Assembly: GCA_029975915.1 (NCBI GenBank)
Contig: JARKOC010000469.1
Location: 154,955-218,954, forward strand
DNA length: 64,000 nucleotides
From: Bryobacteraceae bacterium
Lineage (GTDB): Bacteria; Acidobacteriota; Terriglobia; Bryobacterales; Bryobacteraceae
Direction: 5' to 3'
Part shown: positions 9,432 through 22,900 of the stretch, piece after piece
Position numbering within the stretch: position 1 is the stretch's first letter
Layout: each line of letters opens with the position of its first letter
The notes under the pieces: model-generated
The model's input: only the letters and a program-made list of their open reading frames with translations
What the model was told of the DNA's origin: nothing
Databases searched by the model: none
Program-made: the position numbers and the translations under genes

Positions 9432-9928
9432 GAGTCTACGAAGAACTGTTCATCGTTCGTCCCGATGCCACTGAGGAAGAGATCGACGCTTATATCGAGC
9501 AGGTCTCCACGACCATTACCGCCGCCGGCGGAACGGTCGAGAAGGTGGAGAAGTGGGGCGTTCGCAAATTGGCATACCGTGTCAACAAGCGCAACGAGGG
9601 CTTTTATGTCCTGATCGTATTCAACGCCGGCGCCGAAGTGGCGAAACAGGTTGAACGGCGCATGAGCGTCACCGACATGGTGATGAAGTTCATCACCGTA
9701 CGGATCGACGAGCGGCTGAAAAAGATCGAAAAGCGCCGCAAAGCCCGCGAAAAGCGCGCCAAGCGCCGGCCCGCCCCCGCGGTTGCGGCGCCTGCGGCAG
9801 CGCCCGTCGTTCCTGGCGCTCCGGTTGCCATGCCAGGCGCGCCTGGCTCGCGTCCCGCGCCCGGGGCCCCCGAGAGTGCCTCCGAAGCCGTGGTTGAAGC
9901 CCCCGCCGCGGCGGAGTCCGAGTCCTAG
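9428..9928 (+). CDS. rpsF: Small ribosomal subunit protein bS6
   Basis: Ribosomal protein S6, which binds with S18 in the platform of the 30S subunit. The first 100 residues are the typical ferredoxin-like fold ([16 protein letters not shown] and [20 protein letters not shown]). They are followed by a basic Lys/Arg run and a long Pro/Ala-rich tail, so the total of 166 residues is well above the usual 95-135; the tail is probably disordered. The ATG overlaps the pth stop. rpsR and rplI follow in the classical order, but no ssb gene lies between rpsF and rpsR. Confidence 0.95.
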   Translation: MRVYEELFIVRPDATEEEIDAYIEQVSTTITAAGGTVEKVEKWGVRKLAYRVNKRNEGFYVLIVFNAGAEVAKQVERRMSVTDMVMKFITVRIDERLKKIEKRRKAREKRAKRRPAPAVAAPAAAPVVPGAPVAMPGAPGSRPAPGAPESASEAVVEAPAAAESES

Positions 9929-9960
9929 GAGTCAGGCAGAAAGGAAGAAAGGAAACAGTT

Positions 9961-10263
9961 ATGGCTGAACACAAAGGTGGACGTCCAGTCGCCGCTTCCC
10001 AAAGGCCGACCGGCGGAGACAAGGCGATTGCCACGGGCAAGAAGCAGTATTTCCGGCGCCGCAAGGTTTGCCGCTTCTGCGTCGAGAAGATCGACGACAT
10101 CAACTACAAAGACGTGCGCATGCTCTCGGCCTTCATCACCGAGAAGGGCAAGATTGTTCCGCGCCGTTTGTCCGGCGTTTGTGCGCCGCATCAGCGCAGG
10201 CTGTCGGAAGCCGTCAAGCAGGCTCGCAACATCGCGCTGCTGCCCTTCACGACAGGCGCCTAA
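9961..10263 (+). CDS. rpsR: Small ribosomal subunit protein bS18
   Basis: S18, partner of S6, 100 residues. The core [18 protein letters not shown] and the basic end [19 protein letters not shown] are diagnostic. It keeps Cys-x2-Cys in the first segment and a third Cys in GVCAPHQ, so it may be of the zinc-binding form, although the fourth ligand is not obvious. GGAAAGAAAGGAAAC precedes ATG 9961. rplI follows after 18 bases. Confidence 0.95.
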   Translation: MAEHKGGRPVAASQRPTGGDKAIATGKKQYFRRRKVCRFCVEKIDDINYKDVRMLSAFITEKGKIVPRRLSGVCAPHQRRLSEAVKQARNIALLPFTTGA

Positions 10264-10281
10264 CTAAGGAGGCTGAAAACA

Positions 10282-10737
10282 ATGGAAGTCATTCTCCGCG
10301 AAGAAATCGAAAAACTTGGCCACCGCGGCCAAGTCGTCAACGTCGCCGCCGGCTACGCCCGCAACTACCTATTGCCCCGCAAACTGGCCGTCCCAGCCAC
10401 GGAAGCCAACAAGAAGATCGTCGAGCAGGAGCGCCAGGCAGCCCTGCGCCGCGAAGCCAAGGAAGCCGCCCAGGCCCAGGAACTCGCAGCTCTTCTCAAT
10501 ACGGTCACCCTTACAACCATCCAGAAGGCTGGCGAACAGGATGTCCTGTTCGGCTCGGTCACATCGAAGGACATCGCCGATTTGCTCGACAAGCAGGGTT
10601 ACACAATCGACCGCCGCAAGATCGACCTCGAACACCCGATCAAAACCCTCGGCGAGCACAAGGTCCATATCAAACTTCACCGCGAAGTCGTGGCCACCGT
10701 CACGCTCGTGGTCAACCGGGAAGAAGAGCCGGCCTAG
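10282..10737 (+). CDS. rplI: Large ribosomal subunit protein bL9
   Basis: L9, 151 residues. The N-terminal rRNA-binding domain ([33 protein letters not shown]) is joined by a long charged helix rich in Ala/Glu/Gln to a C-terminal domain containing [19 protein letters not shown] lies 8 bases before the ATG. It is the last gene of the ribosomal run, since a terminator follows. Confidence 0.95.
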   Translation: MEVILREEIEKLGHRGQVVNVAAGYARNYLLPRKLAVPATEANKKIVEQERQAALRREAKEAAQAQELAALLNTVTLTTIQKAGEQDVLFGSVTSKDIADLLDKQGYTIDRRKIDLEHPIKTLGEHKVHIKLHREVVATVTLVVNREEEPA

Positions 10738-10765
10738 CCCGCCGCTCTCTTGCCATGATTCAGCC

Positions 10766-10802
10766 AAAAGCCCTCGACGGCGCGCGCCGCTTGAGGGCTT
10801 TT
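10766..10802 (+). terminator. Terminator of the rpsF-rpsR-rplI run
   Basis: A perfect 10-bp stem (AAAAGCCCTC with GAGGGCTTTT) encloses a 17-base GC-rich loop. It lies 28 bases after the rplI stop, and the 3' arm supplies the T-run. Confidence 0.85.
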
Positions 10803-10825
10803 CCACTTTCCGGCGAGGTCTCCTT

Positions 10826-12388
10826 ATGATTCTGCCCGCACAATTCGCATCCGCCGATCCGCTCGACCTGCTGCGTCACGCCGAACAGGGACTCATCGGC
10901 CTGGACCAGCGCCTGATGAGCGCACTCATGGCCCGTCCCGATGAGACTTTGGCCGCGCTGGCGAAATTCGTCGATGCGCCGGATCCGGACCGCCTCGTCG
11001 ATCTCACCGAGCAGATCTTCGATCTTTACCGCTTCTTTAACGCTCCGCAGGCCGCGCCGTTCTATGTGGGCATGCTTTGCGAGTCGCTGGACGACACGCC
11101 AGACTCGCTCATCGAAGCTCTCGCGGCGCTCGGCGCGGGGGCCGTCGAGCCCTTGCTCGAACTCCATGCTTCATTGCCGGCCGACGACGCCGCCAGCGTC
11201 GTCTTCGTCCTCGCCGCCACCGGTGTGCGTGACGAGCGAATCGCCAAGCTCCTGCTCGACACTCTCGCGTCCGATCCGTACGAAGGCGCGCTCTCCATCG
11301 GTCTTTACGGCGATCCGTCGCTTGCCGCCCCGGTGAGCGAAGCGCTTCAAGCGCTTCCGGAATCTTCAGCGGAGGAACGCAAGGCGCTGGCCGACTGCCT
11401 TGAAGCGCTGGCCGGTGCATCCGATGAGCCGCCGCAGCACCCGCAGCCTGCAATTCTCGAGGACTACCCCGAGGCCACGCCGCCATTGTTCGACTACCTC
11501 GACAACACGCAGTTGATTCACTTCCTCGCCTGTGGCGATGCCGGCTTCCGTCATGACGCAGCCATGAGTCTGGTGGACTCGGACTACCCGGATTCGATCC
11601 TGGAAGTTCTGCTCGGGCGGGCCACCGCCGAGGGCGATGCTCAGGTCCGCCAGGCCGTGCTCCGGGCCTTGGGCGAACGGCTTGACGATCCACGCGCCAG
11701 AGCAATTCTGGCATCGGCGCTGGCATCGGAGACAGAACCGGCCCAGGTCCGCGCCGGAGCCTTGGTCGGTCTCTCCGAGGACTACGAGAATCCGGCTTTC
11801 CGCAGCCACATCTTCGAGTTCTTCGCCGAGCCCTCCACCCGTGCTGCCGCGGTTGAGGCGATGTGGCGCTCCGGAGACGAATCTTACATCCCGACGTTCA
11901 GGACCGCGCTGCGCGATGAGGATCCGCAAGTCCGGCTCGAAGCCGTTCACGGAGTCGGTTCCTTCCCCATCCCGGCGCTGGCCATGGAGATGATCCCGCT
12001 GTTCGCCGACGAGGAGTTCCGCGACGACGCCCTTTACGCGTACGCCTCGGCTGTGAATGCGAAGATCACGCCCAAGTCGGTCCACCGCCTGCTCGAAGAG
12101 ATTGAGAAGAAGGCTGACGGGTTATCGCACGAAGAACTGGAAACCGTCGCCAGGGCGTTGGACAGCCGGCTCGAGATGGAGGGCTACCAACCGGTCTTTC
12201 ACACCTTGCCTGATGATGATGGACACGACCATTCACACTGCGGCGTTGAACACTCGCACGGCCTGAATCCGTCGCTGTCGTCGCCAATCGTTCAGCCTCA
12301 GCCGGTGAACGGTGCAGTCAAGGCTGGCCGCAACGACCCCTGTCCTTGCGGCAGCGGCAAGAAGTACAAAAAATGCTGCGGCCAGTGA
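10826..12388 (+). CDS. HEAT-like repeat protein with C-terminal SEC-C zinc motif
   Basis: A 520-residue soluble protein. The body is a series of acidic helical pairs resembling HEAT/armadillo repeats (for example [19 protein letters not shown] and [15 protein letters not shown]). Near the C-terminus comes a His-rich stretch ([16 protein letters not shown]) and then the SEC-C motif [17 protein letters not shown], a zinc-binding element first known from SecA. The role is unknown; SEC-C motifs often sit in proteins that meet the translocase, the ribosome or nucleic acids. ATG 10826 follows GCGAGGTC. The open frame extends upstream through rplI, but that part is a shadow. The stop codon falls inside a terminator loop. 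Confidence 0.85.
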   Translation: MILPAQFASADPLDLLRHAEQGLIGLDQRLMSALMARPDETLAALAKFVDAPDPDRLVDLTEQIFDLYRFFNAPQAAPFYVGMLCESLDDTPDSLIEALAALGAGAVEPLLELHASLPADDAASVVFVLAATGVRDERIAKLLLDTLASDPYEGALSIGLYGDPSLAAPVSEALQALPESSAEERKALADCLEALAGASDEPPQHPQPAILEDYPEATPPLFDYLDNTQLIHFLACGDAGFRHDAAMSLVDSDYPDSILEVLLGRATAEGDAQVRQAVLRALGERLDDPRARAILASALASETEPAQVRAGALVGLSEDYENPAFRSHIFEFFAEPSTRAAAVEAMWRSGDESYIPTFRTALRDEDPQVRLEAVHGVGSFPIPALAMEMIPLFADEEFRDDALYAYASAVNAKITPKSVHRLLEEIEKKADGLSHEELETVARALDSRLEMEGYQPVFHTLPDDDGHDHSHCGVEHSHGLNPSLSSPIVQPQPVNGAVKAGRNDPCPCGSGKKYKKCCGQ

Positions 12389-12403
12389 TGGCCGCAGCAT
12401 TTT
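12370..12403. terminator. Bidirectional terminator that contains a stop codon in its loop
   Basis: A perfect 15-bp stem (AAAATGCTGCGGCCA with TGGCCGCAGCATTTT) has the tetraloop GTGA. The TGA of the SEC-C gene (12386-12388) overlaps the loop, and the 5' arm encodes the last Cys-Cys-Gly-Gln residues. On the minus strand the stem is followed by six T residues, so it can also end the convergent receptor transcript. Confidence 0.85.
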
Positions 12404-12428
12404 CGGTTGGCGGACAAAAGCCGGATGG

Positions 12429-12459
12429 GGGGCCGCGCCACGGGTGAGGCGCGGACCCC
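12429..12459. terminator. GC-rich hairpin just downstream of the minus-strand receptor
   Basis: GGGGCCGCGCC pairs with GGCGCGG-A-CCCC with one bulged base and an 8-base loop. It lies 9 bases after the stop of the minus-strand receptor. No T-run follows immediately, so it may only stabilise the mRNA 3' end ahead of the stronger hairpin at 12370-12403. Confidence 0.4.
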
Positions 12460-12468
12460 GGCCGGACG

Positions 12469-15753
<3,285 letters not shown>

Positions 15754-15819
15754 TTTGACCCCCTTCAGTTCGAACTCAGAAAGTATGCAACCTTTCTTTG
15801 GATAGGCAGTGTACTGTCG

Positions 15820-15849
15820 TTTATATATGAAACAGCCCGAGCCTGTCAA
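15820..15849 (-). promoter_or_regulatory. Sigma70-type promoter of the minus-strand receptor
   Basis: Read on the minus strand, TTGACA (15849-15844) is followed by TATATA at a spacing of 16 or TATAAA at a spacing of 18. This is the best promoter match in the window. It would start transcription near 15812, giving a leader of about 60 bases. Confidence 0.65.
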
Positions 15850-15965
15850 TGCTGTCCAGCAAAAAATATCCAGGCCATCAGAGGCAGGTGTGGCCGGTTT
15901 GAAGTTGCTCCGGCGAAGCCGGCATTCAAGGTTGGCCAGCCCGGTTGCTCGGATCTGATCCGCCC

Positions 15966-17039
15966 TTACTGAGCGCCGGCGGGCGCATCCACGGCAAAGC
16001 AATGCTCTCCCGCCGGGTGCACGCGAAACCTGTTCTCATGCGCTCCTGCTGGCAGGGACCGCGTATCGGTCTCGAACGTCGCGCAGAGCTGGTATCGCAT
16101 TCCTTCCGCTGGCACATATAGGTATGGCGCTCCGGATACCGGGTCGGCGAGCCGGAGCGAAGCACTTTCGGGCAATTCTGTGATTGATTTGGGAAGTGTG
16201 GGCGTTTCGGGCCCTTTCGCCGAAACCCAACGGTTCCGAACCATCGTCGCGATGGCCTTCAAGTCCTCGCTCCGCTGTTCGTCGGCACGGGATAGCCTTT
16301 GAGCAGCCGGCGATCCGAACCGCGCAAACGCACAAGCCAGCGTGATCGCCACCACGCATACTGCGGCGATGAACCCAGCCTTCCCATATCTCACAAGACG
16401 CTCCGCGCGCCCCTCGATACCAGCCTGTACTGTACCAATGTAGAACCAGAAGACGCCCCCCGCCAGCACCAGAACCACCGCGACTTTGGCAGCAAATGGG
16501 GCCGTAATCGATCCCCTCAGGAGATGTGCGACAAAGACCACCAGGTCGCCGATCACCGTTCCGGCGGCCAGCAGTAGCGCCATGTATGTTAACCACCGCC
16601 GGATCGCCGAATCCGCCTGGGCGGGCTGCGATTTTAGCTCGCCCCACACGCGTCTCATCGCCACGAGGAAGACTGGGAAGGCCACCAGGACTGATGCCAG
16701 GTCCATGGCCATCTGGGACATCACATCGCCGTAAAGCCGTTCCATCGGATCGGGAAACCAGTAACCGATCATGGTGAACCAGAGGGACCCCGCGGCGATG
16801 CACCAAACCGCCAGTGTGATGAACGTCAGCAGATGCAGGAAGGCCTCTCTCGGCCCGCCAATCGAGCGCGAGTGGACTGGAACCGGTAGCCCTGTCAAGG
16901 TCTCATAGAAGGATGCTAGCGCCGCGACTGCATCTTTCTCCGGCCACCCGCCTCCGCGCAGGATCGTGACCACCGATTGATCGTCGGCGCCGCTCTTTTT
17001 GAGCGCCGCGACAAAGTCGTGCGCATCCTGTGATGTCAT
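15966..17039 (-). CDS. DUF5671-type multi-pass membrane protein
   Basis: A 357-residue protein. After a short N-terminal helical region (about residues 1-50, possibly a small UBA-like or RecA-like helper fold) come at least six hydrophobic segments, for example AFLHLLTFITLAVWCIAAGS, ALLLAAGTVIGDLVVFVAHL and GFIAAVCVVAITLACAFA. The pattern REAFLHLLTF followed by GYWFPDP is that of DUF5671 membrane proteins, whose function is not known. A soluble C-terminal domain of about 100 residues follows. ATG 17039 has AAGGAAG about 9 bases upstream. A frame open to 17171 is not supported by any start signal. Confidence 0.7.
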   Translation of the reverse strand: MTSQDAHDFVAALKKSGADDQSVVTILRGGGWPEKDAVAALASFYETLTGLPVPVHSRSIGGPREAFLHLLTFITLAVWCIAAGSLWFTMIGYWFPDPMERLYGDVMSQMAMDLASVLVAFPVFLVAMRRVWGELKSQPAQADSAIRRWLTYMALLLAAGTVIGDLVVFVAHLLRGSITAPFAAKVAVVLVLAGGVFWFYIGTVQAGIEGRAERLVRYGKAGFIAAVCVVAITLACAFARFGSPAAQRLSRADEQRSEDLKAIATMVRNRWVSAKGPETPTLPKSITELPESASLRLADPVSGAPYLYVPAEGMRYQLCATFETDTRSLPAGAHENRFRVHPAGEHCFAVDAPAGAQ

Positions 17040-17233
17040 ATGAATTTGCTTCCTTGCAGCATCCAACCACGATGCCGGGCCGGCGGAGAAACCCTCCGTG
17101 CCTCTCTCTTCGGTACAGAGTCTACGCCTCTCCAGGTTGTGTTGCACGGGGATTCTCGCGCCGGTTGCCACTCGCCGCGAGCGCCCTCACTAGGCTAGGG
17201 CGATTCGGGTAGTCTGATACTGGAGATATTTAC

Positions 17234-18523
17234 ATGCAATCCTCGAACCGCCGCCAGTTCTCGATGACCGCCGCCGCGGCCGCCGGCAGCCTCCTGAATC
17301 TGAACCCTCGCGCATTCGGCGCCAACGAGAAGATCACGCTCGGCTTGATCGGCGGCCGCAACCAGGGCCGCTGGGTGGCCGGCCGGGCCATCAAGGCCGG
17401 CGCCGTTGTCAAGACGATTTGCGATATCGACGACGCCATCATCGAGATGCTCACGCCAGAGATCGAGAAGGCGCAGGGCGTTAAACCCGGCCGCGCCCGG
17501 GACTTCCGACGTGTCCTCGACGACAAGGACATCGACGCCGTCATCATCGCCCCGCCAGATCACTGGCATACCCACATGGCGCTACTGGCCTGCGCGGCCC
17601 GCAAAGATGTCTACGTCGAAAAACCGCTCTCGCAGACCATCGCAGAAGGGCACATGATCCGTGAGGCGGCGCGAAAGTACAGCCGCGTCGTCCAGGTCGG
17701 CACCCAGCGCCGCAGCGGCGAGCACTATAAGTCCGCCGCCGAGTACGCCGCGTCAGGAAAACTTGGCAAGATCTGCCTCATCAAAGCCTGGATCAGCCAG
17801 CTTCGCCCGTCCATCGGCAACCCGCCGGACGGAACGCCTCCCGCGACTGCCGACTACGACATGTGGCTCGGCCCGGCGCCCAAGCGCCCGTTCAACCCAA
17901 TGCGCTTCCATTACAATTGGCGCTTTTTCTGGGACTACGGCAACACCGAACTCGGCAACCAGGGCGTTCATATGCTCGACACGGCGATTTGGGCCATCCA
18001 GATGATGCGCGGCGTCAAAAACTGTCTGCCCACCCGTGTCTCGGACTCCTCAGGCATCTACTGGCTGAAGGACTGCAAAGAGGTTCCTGATACCCAGACC
18101 GTGACCTATGACTACCAGGACTTTCAGCTTGTTTGGGAACTGCGCAGCTTCGGCGCTCACCGCCCGCCAGAGGGAGCCATCGCGGGAACCGCTTACTACG
18201 GCTCGGACGGCACACTGGTGGTGGACGACAAAGGGTGGCAGGTCTACGGGGAGAAAGGTGCGCTTGGACCCTCTTCCAAGGCCGCCGGCCCTCTGCTCCA
18301 CGAAAAGAACTTCCTCGACTGCGTGAAGTCGCGTGGGGTGCCGAACAGCGACGTCGAGATAGGCCGTCTTTCGACCACCCTGTGCCATCTGGGCAACATC
18401 TCCTGCCGCCTGAAGCGCGATGTCCGGTTCGACCCGGCAACTGAGACTTTTGGAGCAGACAAAGCCGCTAACGCATTGTTAACAAAGACGTATCGGGCTG
18501 AGTACCCGCTGCCCAAAGTCTAA
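17234..18523 (+). CDS. Tat-exported Gfo/Idh/MocA-family oxidoreductase
   Basis: A 429-residue NAD(P)-dependent oxidoreductase. It has a twin-arginine signal (SSNRRQFSMTAAAAAGSLL), so it is exported folded with its cofactor. The Rossmann domain contains GLIGGRNQGRWVAG, then CDIDDAII, the family's PDHWHTHMAL and the EKP motif (VYVEKPLSQT). The C-terminal domain has YNWRFFWDYGNTELGNQGVH. Exported Gfo/Idh proteins of this kind are common in Acidobacteria and Planctomycetes and act on sugars or sugar-derived ketones; the actual substrate is unknown. It stands alone, followed by a terminator. Confidence 0.9.
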   Translation: MQSSNRRQFSMTAAAAAGSLLNLNPRAFGANEKITLGLIGGRNQGRWVAGRAIKAGAVVKTICDIDDAIIEMLTPEIEKAQGVKPGRARDFRRVLDDKDIDAVIIAPPDHWHTHMALLACAARKDVYVEKPLSQTIAEGHMIREAARKYSRVVQVGTQRRSGEHYKSAAEYAASGKLGKICLIKAWISQLRPSIGNPPDGTPPATADYDMWLGPAPKRPFNPMRFHYNWRFFWDYGNTELGNQGVHMLDTAIWAIQMMRGVKNCLPTRVSDSSGIYWLKDCKEVPDTQTVTYDYQDFQLVWELRSFGAHRPPEGAIAGTAYYGSDGTLVVDDKGWQVYGEKGALGPSSKAAGPLLHEKNFLDCVKSRGVPNSDVEIGRLSTTLCHLGNISCRLKRDVRFDPATETFGADKAANALLTKTYRAEYPLPKV

Positions 18524-18551
18524 TCCGGCAGTTCGTTTGGCCGGCAATCCC

Positions 18552-18585
18552 AGGCCCCGCTCCGGCAGCTCCGGACGGGGCCTTT
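18552..18585 (+). terminator. Terminator after the Gfo/Idh gene
   Basis: AGGCCCCG pairs with CGGGGCCT around a 16-base inner region that can itself pair (TCCGG with CCGGA). A TTT follows. It lies 28 bases after the stop. Confidence 0.75.
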
Positions 18586-18636
18586 CGCATATTAATTTTG
18601 CTTGACTTCGTCTGTGAGATATGGTCCACTCGCATT

Positions 18637-18659
18637 GTTAGGAAAGTTAACGTACTAAC
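18637..18659 (+). promoter_or_regulatory. Inverted repeat, candidate ROK operator
   Basis: GTTAG (18637-18641) and CTAAC (18655-18659) form an inverted repeat of 23 bases with GTTAAC in the spacer. It is 10 bases before the start of a ROK regulator and just after a TTGACT box at 18602. A position overlapping the promoter fits autoregulation. A clear -10 box was not found. Confidence 0.4.
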
Positions 18660-18669
18660 CTAATCCGTC

Positions 18670-19911
18670 ATGAAACGAGCTGTTCACCCACCCACCACTG
18701 GCCGTATGCGCGCCTCTGGTATGCGAAAGTTGAATGCCGCGCTGCTGCTCAACATCATCCGCGAAAAGGGCCTCGTTTCCCGGGCGGAGCTGGCACGCCT
18801 GAGCGGCTTGACCAAGCCCACGGTTTCCAGCCAGGTCGCCGATCTGATCCAGCGTGGCATTGTGGTCGAGGATGGCGAGGGCTCGCCGGATGTGCGCGGC
18901 GGCAAGCCGCCAATGATGTTAAGGTTCGATCCCCAGTGGGGGGCAATTGTCGCCGCGGAGATTGGTTCTTCCTCGGTCAGGGTGTGGCTGGCTGATCTCG
19001 ACGGCCGGCCGTTCGATTCCGAGACAAGCCCCATCACCCCCGCGTTTGGTGCGGCCCACATTCTGGACGTGCTCTGCACGACGATTCACGACATTCTCGA
19101 CCGTGCTGGCCGGCGGCGGAGCTTGCAGTCGGTTGCGATCGCCGCGCCAGGCCGCGTGGATGCGAACACGGGCACGGTTCTGGACGCCGGCAACGTTTTT
19201 CACTGGCGAAATGTCGAGGTTCGGAAGCGGCTTCAGGACCACTTTGGCGTGGCCGTGGTCGTCGACAACGACGTGAATTTCGCGGCGCTCGGCGAGATGC
19301 ATTCGGGCCAGGCGGTCGGTGTGAACAACTTCATTCTCGTGCGCCACGGCACGGGTGTCGGAGCCGGACTCGTACTCGGCGGCCGGCTCTATCAGGGCAC
19401 CCATTGGGCGGCGGGCGAGATCGGCCACATGATCGTGGATCGTGAATCGGCGGCTTTGGACGGAGCCGACCGTGGTCTTCTCGAGCTGGCTATCGGCAGC
19501 GATCGCGTTCGTGAACGGGTGATGCTCGCCCATCCAGGGCACCAGCCGCCGGCGTCGGCTTTTTCCAGTGCCGACCTCGCGGGTGAACTGGCCGATCTCG
19601 TCTACCGCAAAGACGAGGCGGCCGCCCGCGTTCTCGACGAAGTCGCCTCACAAGTCAGTATCGCCGTCGCCGACATGGCGGCGGTCATCGACCCGGAGTT
19701 GATCGTGCTCTCGGGTGAGTTATTCGGCCTCGTCGCCGACCGCATAAGGGAATTGGTTGGGCGGGTCATTCCGTGGCCCATGCGCATCGAGCTCTCAGCG
19801 CTCGGCGCCGACGCCGCCCTGATGGGCGCCATGGGCTCTGCCCGCGGCCTGGCTCATGACCTGCTCTGCGACCTGGGCCGCGATCAAGTTCAACACCTAG
19901 CACTGAGGTAG
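18670..19911 (+). CDS. ROK-family transcriptional regulator (NagC/XylR type)
   Basis: A 413-residue sugar-responsive regulator. A MarR-like winged helix-turn-helix (LVSRAELARLSGLTKPTVSS) is followed by a ROK domain with ATP-fold segments (AIAAPGRVDANTGTV, VVVDNDVNFAALGE, HGTGVGAGLVLGG, GEIGHM). The N-terminal kinase phosphate motif is degenerate (AEIGSSSVRV) and the usual CxCGxxGC zinc site after GHM is missing, so it is a regulator and not a sugar kinase, and it probably lacks bound zinc. The receptor gene begins six bases after the stop, so the two are almost certainly co-transcribed and the regulator may respond to the imported glycan. Confidence 0.9.
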   Translation: MKRAVHPPTTGRMRASGMRKLNAALLLNIIREKGLVSRAELARLSGLTKPTVSSQVADLIQRGIVVEDGEGSPDVRGGKPPMMLRFDPQWGAIVAAEIGSSSVRVWLADLDGRPFDSETSPITPAFGAAHILDVLCTTIHDILDRAGRRRSLQSVAIAAPGRVDANTGTVLDAGNVFHWRNVEVRKRLQDHFGVAVVVDNDVNFAALGEMHSGQAVGVNNFILVRHGTGVGAGLVLGGRLYQGTHWAAGEIGHMIVDRESAALDGADRGLLELAIGSDRVRERVMLAHPGHQPPASAFSSADLAGELADLVYRKDEAAARVLDEVASQVSIAVADMAAVIDPELIVLSGELFGLVADRIRELVGRVIPWPMRIELSALGADAALMGAMGSARGLAHDLLCDLGRDQVQHLALR

Positions 19912-19917
19912 CTTGCG

Positions 19918-22900
19918 ATGCGTACATTCCTTAGGAGTCCCTTGCTTCTGGCGGCACTGCTGATTTGCATCACAGTTCCCGCATTCCCGCAAACCGGCAC
20001 CGGCGTAGTCCGCGGAACCGTGTTCGATTCCGCCCGCGCCTCTGTCCCAAATGCGAAAGTCGTGCTGACGCAGGTCAGCACCAACATTTCGCGCCAGACC
20101 AACACGAACGAGATCGGCATCTTCGTTTTCACGAGCGTGCCAATCGGACCGTACAAGATCACTGCCGAGTCGCAGGGCTTCAAGAAATGGTCCGCTGATC
20201 TCACTCTCATCGCTGGACAGACCGCTGTCATCGAACCGACTCTCGAGGTCGGCAGCGTCGACACCGTTGTGGAAGTCACCGGCGCTGCGCCTGTCATCAC
20301 GACCGAGAGCTCCGAGGTGGGCAGCGTCAAGGACAACGTCCGAATTCAACAGTTGCCGCTGAACGGCCGCTCCATCACGAACCTGTTTGATCTGACCCCG
20401 GGCGTTGAAGGCGGCGGCAACCCGCGCATTAACGGCATGAAGGTTGGTTCGGCTGAGATGACGCTGGACGGCGTCTCGCTGGTGGACCGCTTCGGCGGAG
20501 GCATGGCCCGCGTTCAGCCGGGCCTGGATACGGTTCAGGAATTCCGCATCGAGACAGTCGGTTCGGGCGCACAGTACTCGCGTCCCGCCACTGTCACTGT
20601 CGTTACCAAGGGCGGAACCAACCAGTTCCACGGGGCCATCTTTGAAACTTTCCGCAACAATGGCGGCGGGCTGCTGGCGCGCCGAAGACAAGATGGCAAC
20701 ACGTCCGCCTTCCTCGCCCGCAACGAATTCGGCGCCTCGGCCGGCGGACCCGTCATGCTCCCCAAAGTCTATGACGGCCGCAACAAGACTTTCTGGTTCG
20801 CGGCCTATGAGGGGCTGCGTCAGCGCCAGAAATCATACTACCAGGACACCGTTCCGACCGAAGCGATGTGGGGCGGCGACTTCTCCAACGCCACGGACAG
20901 CAGTTCCAACTTCTACCCCATTTACGACCCGCTAACCACTGGAGCCAACGGCCTCCGCACGCCGTTTACGGGCAACAAGATCCCTTCAAGCCGGTTGAAC
21001 CCGTTCTACGCGACGATGAAGTCGGTCACACACGCCCCGACCAACAACGTCAACCCTTACCTCGGCATCAACATGCAGGAATGGTATGCGGTGAAAACCG
21101 ATACCAACAACCTCACCCTGCGAGGCGACCACAACTTCAATGAGAAGAACATCCTGACCGGACGGTTCACGCGTTCCAAGCGCTACTACACGCAGACCGG
21201 CGGCGTCTACGGCGGCCCCCGCTCGGACATCACGGACGGTTATGGCACCAGCCGCAACGACGCCCGGGTTTATAACGCTTCGTTGCGCTACACGCGCACG
21301 TTTACTCCGGCGTTTATCAGCGAAATGTTGTTCGCAGTGCACCGCGCCCCGAAGAGCTCGGGGACTTTGGCGGACAACACCCCCTGGGCCAACAAGCTTG
21401 GCTTGCCCAACCCCTTCGGCGAGTCTGGCTGGCCCACAATGTACTCGCACAGCGACAACGATTGGAGCACCTATTTCTCGTGGGACGCCGACAACCGCAA
21501 GGATGAGATGCTGACGTCTTATATTTTCCAGCCCAATTTCACCTGGGTCACAGGCGCACACACGATCATGTTCGGCGGCCAGTACCGTCAGGAGCTCAAC
21601 AACATCCGCGAACTCCAGCAGGCCATGGGCGAACACGACTTTGGCCCTGAATGGACCTCACAGTACGACGCGGCCAGCGATAGCATGCGTGCTTACACCG
21701 GCGACGGTACGGCCACCATGGCGCTGGGCCTGGCCAGCTACTACTCGGCGCAGTTCAATCGCGGCTACTTCTACTTCCGCCAGAAGGAGATTGGCGCCTT
21801 CGTCCAGGACACCTGGAAGGTGACGCCGCGCCTCACGCTGATGCTAGGCCTCCGCTACGACAAGTGGACCCCCTACAAAGAGAAGTTCGACCGGCTCGTC
21901 AACGTCAATCTCGACACGATCGCCAACAAGTTTGAAGTTGTTACGCCGGGTTCGACGACGATGGAATCCATCGGTGGCCTGCCGCCATCGCTGCTGTCGA
22001 GTTGGAAGCTCCGCGGCCTGACCTGGGCCACCGCTGATCAGGCTGGCCTTCCCGGAAACCTGATCCCGGCTGACAACAACAACTTCGGCCCCCGCCTTGG
22101 TTTTGCCTACAAACTGAGCGGCAAGACCGTGATCCGCGGCAGCTACGGCGAGTATTTCTGGACCATGCCCTTGTCGCAGATCCTGCAGGCCTCGCGCACC
22201 AACCCGCCGTTCAACCTCCGTTATGAGAACCTTGCCGCCTACCTCGACGGCACGGGCAGCTACGGCGCCCGAACTGCCCCAAGCGCCGACCTGTTCATCG
22301 GCAAAGCAACTATCAACACCGCCGGCATTGTCGAACTGCCGCCCTCAGCGCGCGGTTTCGTCCCCTGGGACTACCGCGAATGGCGCGATGGCCGGGCGCA
22401 ATCTTGGCACTTCACAGTCGAGCGGGAGATCATGCCGATGACCTCGGTCCGGCTCAGCTACATCGGCAACCACTCCACCGGCATGGAGCAGAAGTTCAGC
22501 GTCGGCAGCCGCGAAGCCGAATACAACTATGTAGCTCGCACCAAACTCGCCCCGCCCTCCAATCGCGACGAATTGCGCGTGAACAAGAACTGGTCGTTCG
22601 GCAACGCCACCAACAAGACGGGCTATTCGAACTCCAACTCTTTCCAGGCGGAAGTCGAGCGGCGCTATGCCAGCGGCCTCGCGTTGCAGTGGTTCTACGT
22701 CTTCAACAAGACTTTGACCACTTCCGACGCTGGCGGCTTCCAGAGTGGCGGCGGGTCGATCAACTCCACCAACGGCGTCTTCCAGGTGCCCGAGAACATC
22801 CAACTTCTCGGCGGCGGCAACCTCTCATACGATGAGCGGCTCCGCCTCGGCTATCAGAGATCCACCAACATCCCGGCCCACCATATGCGGTGGAACGGCA

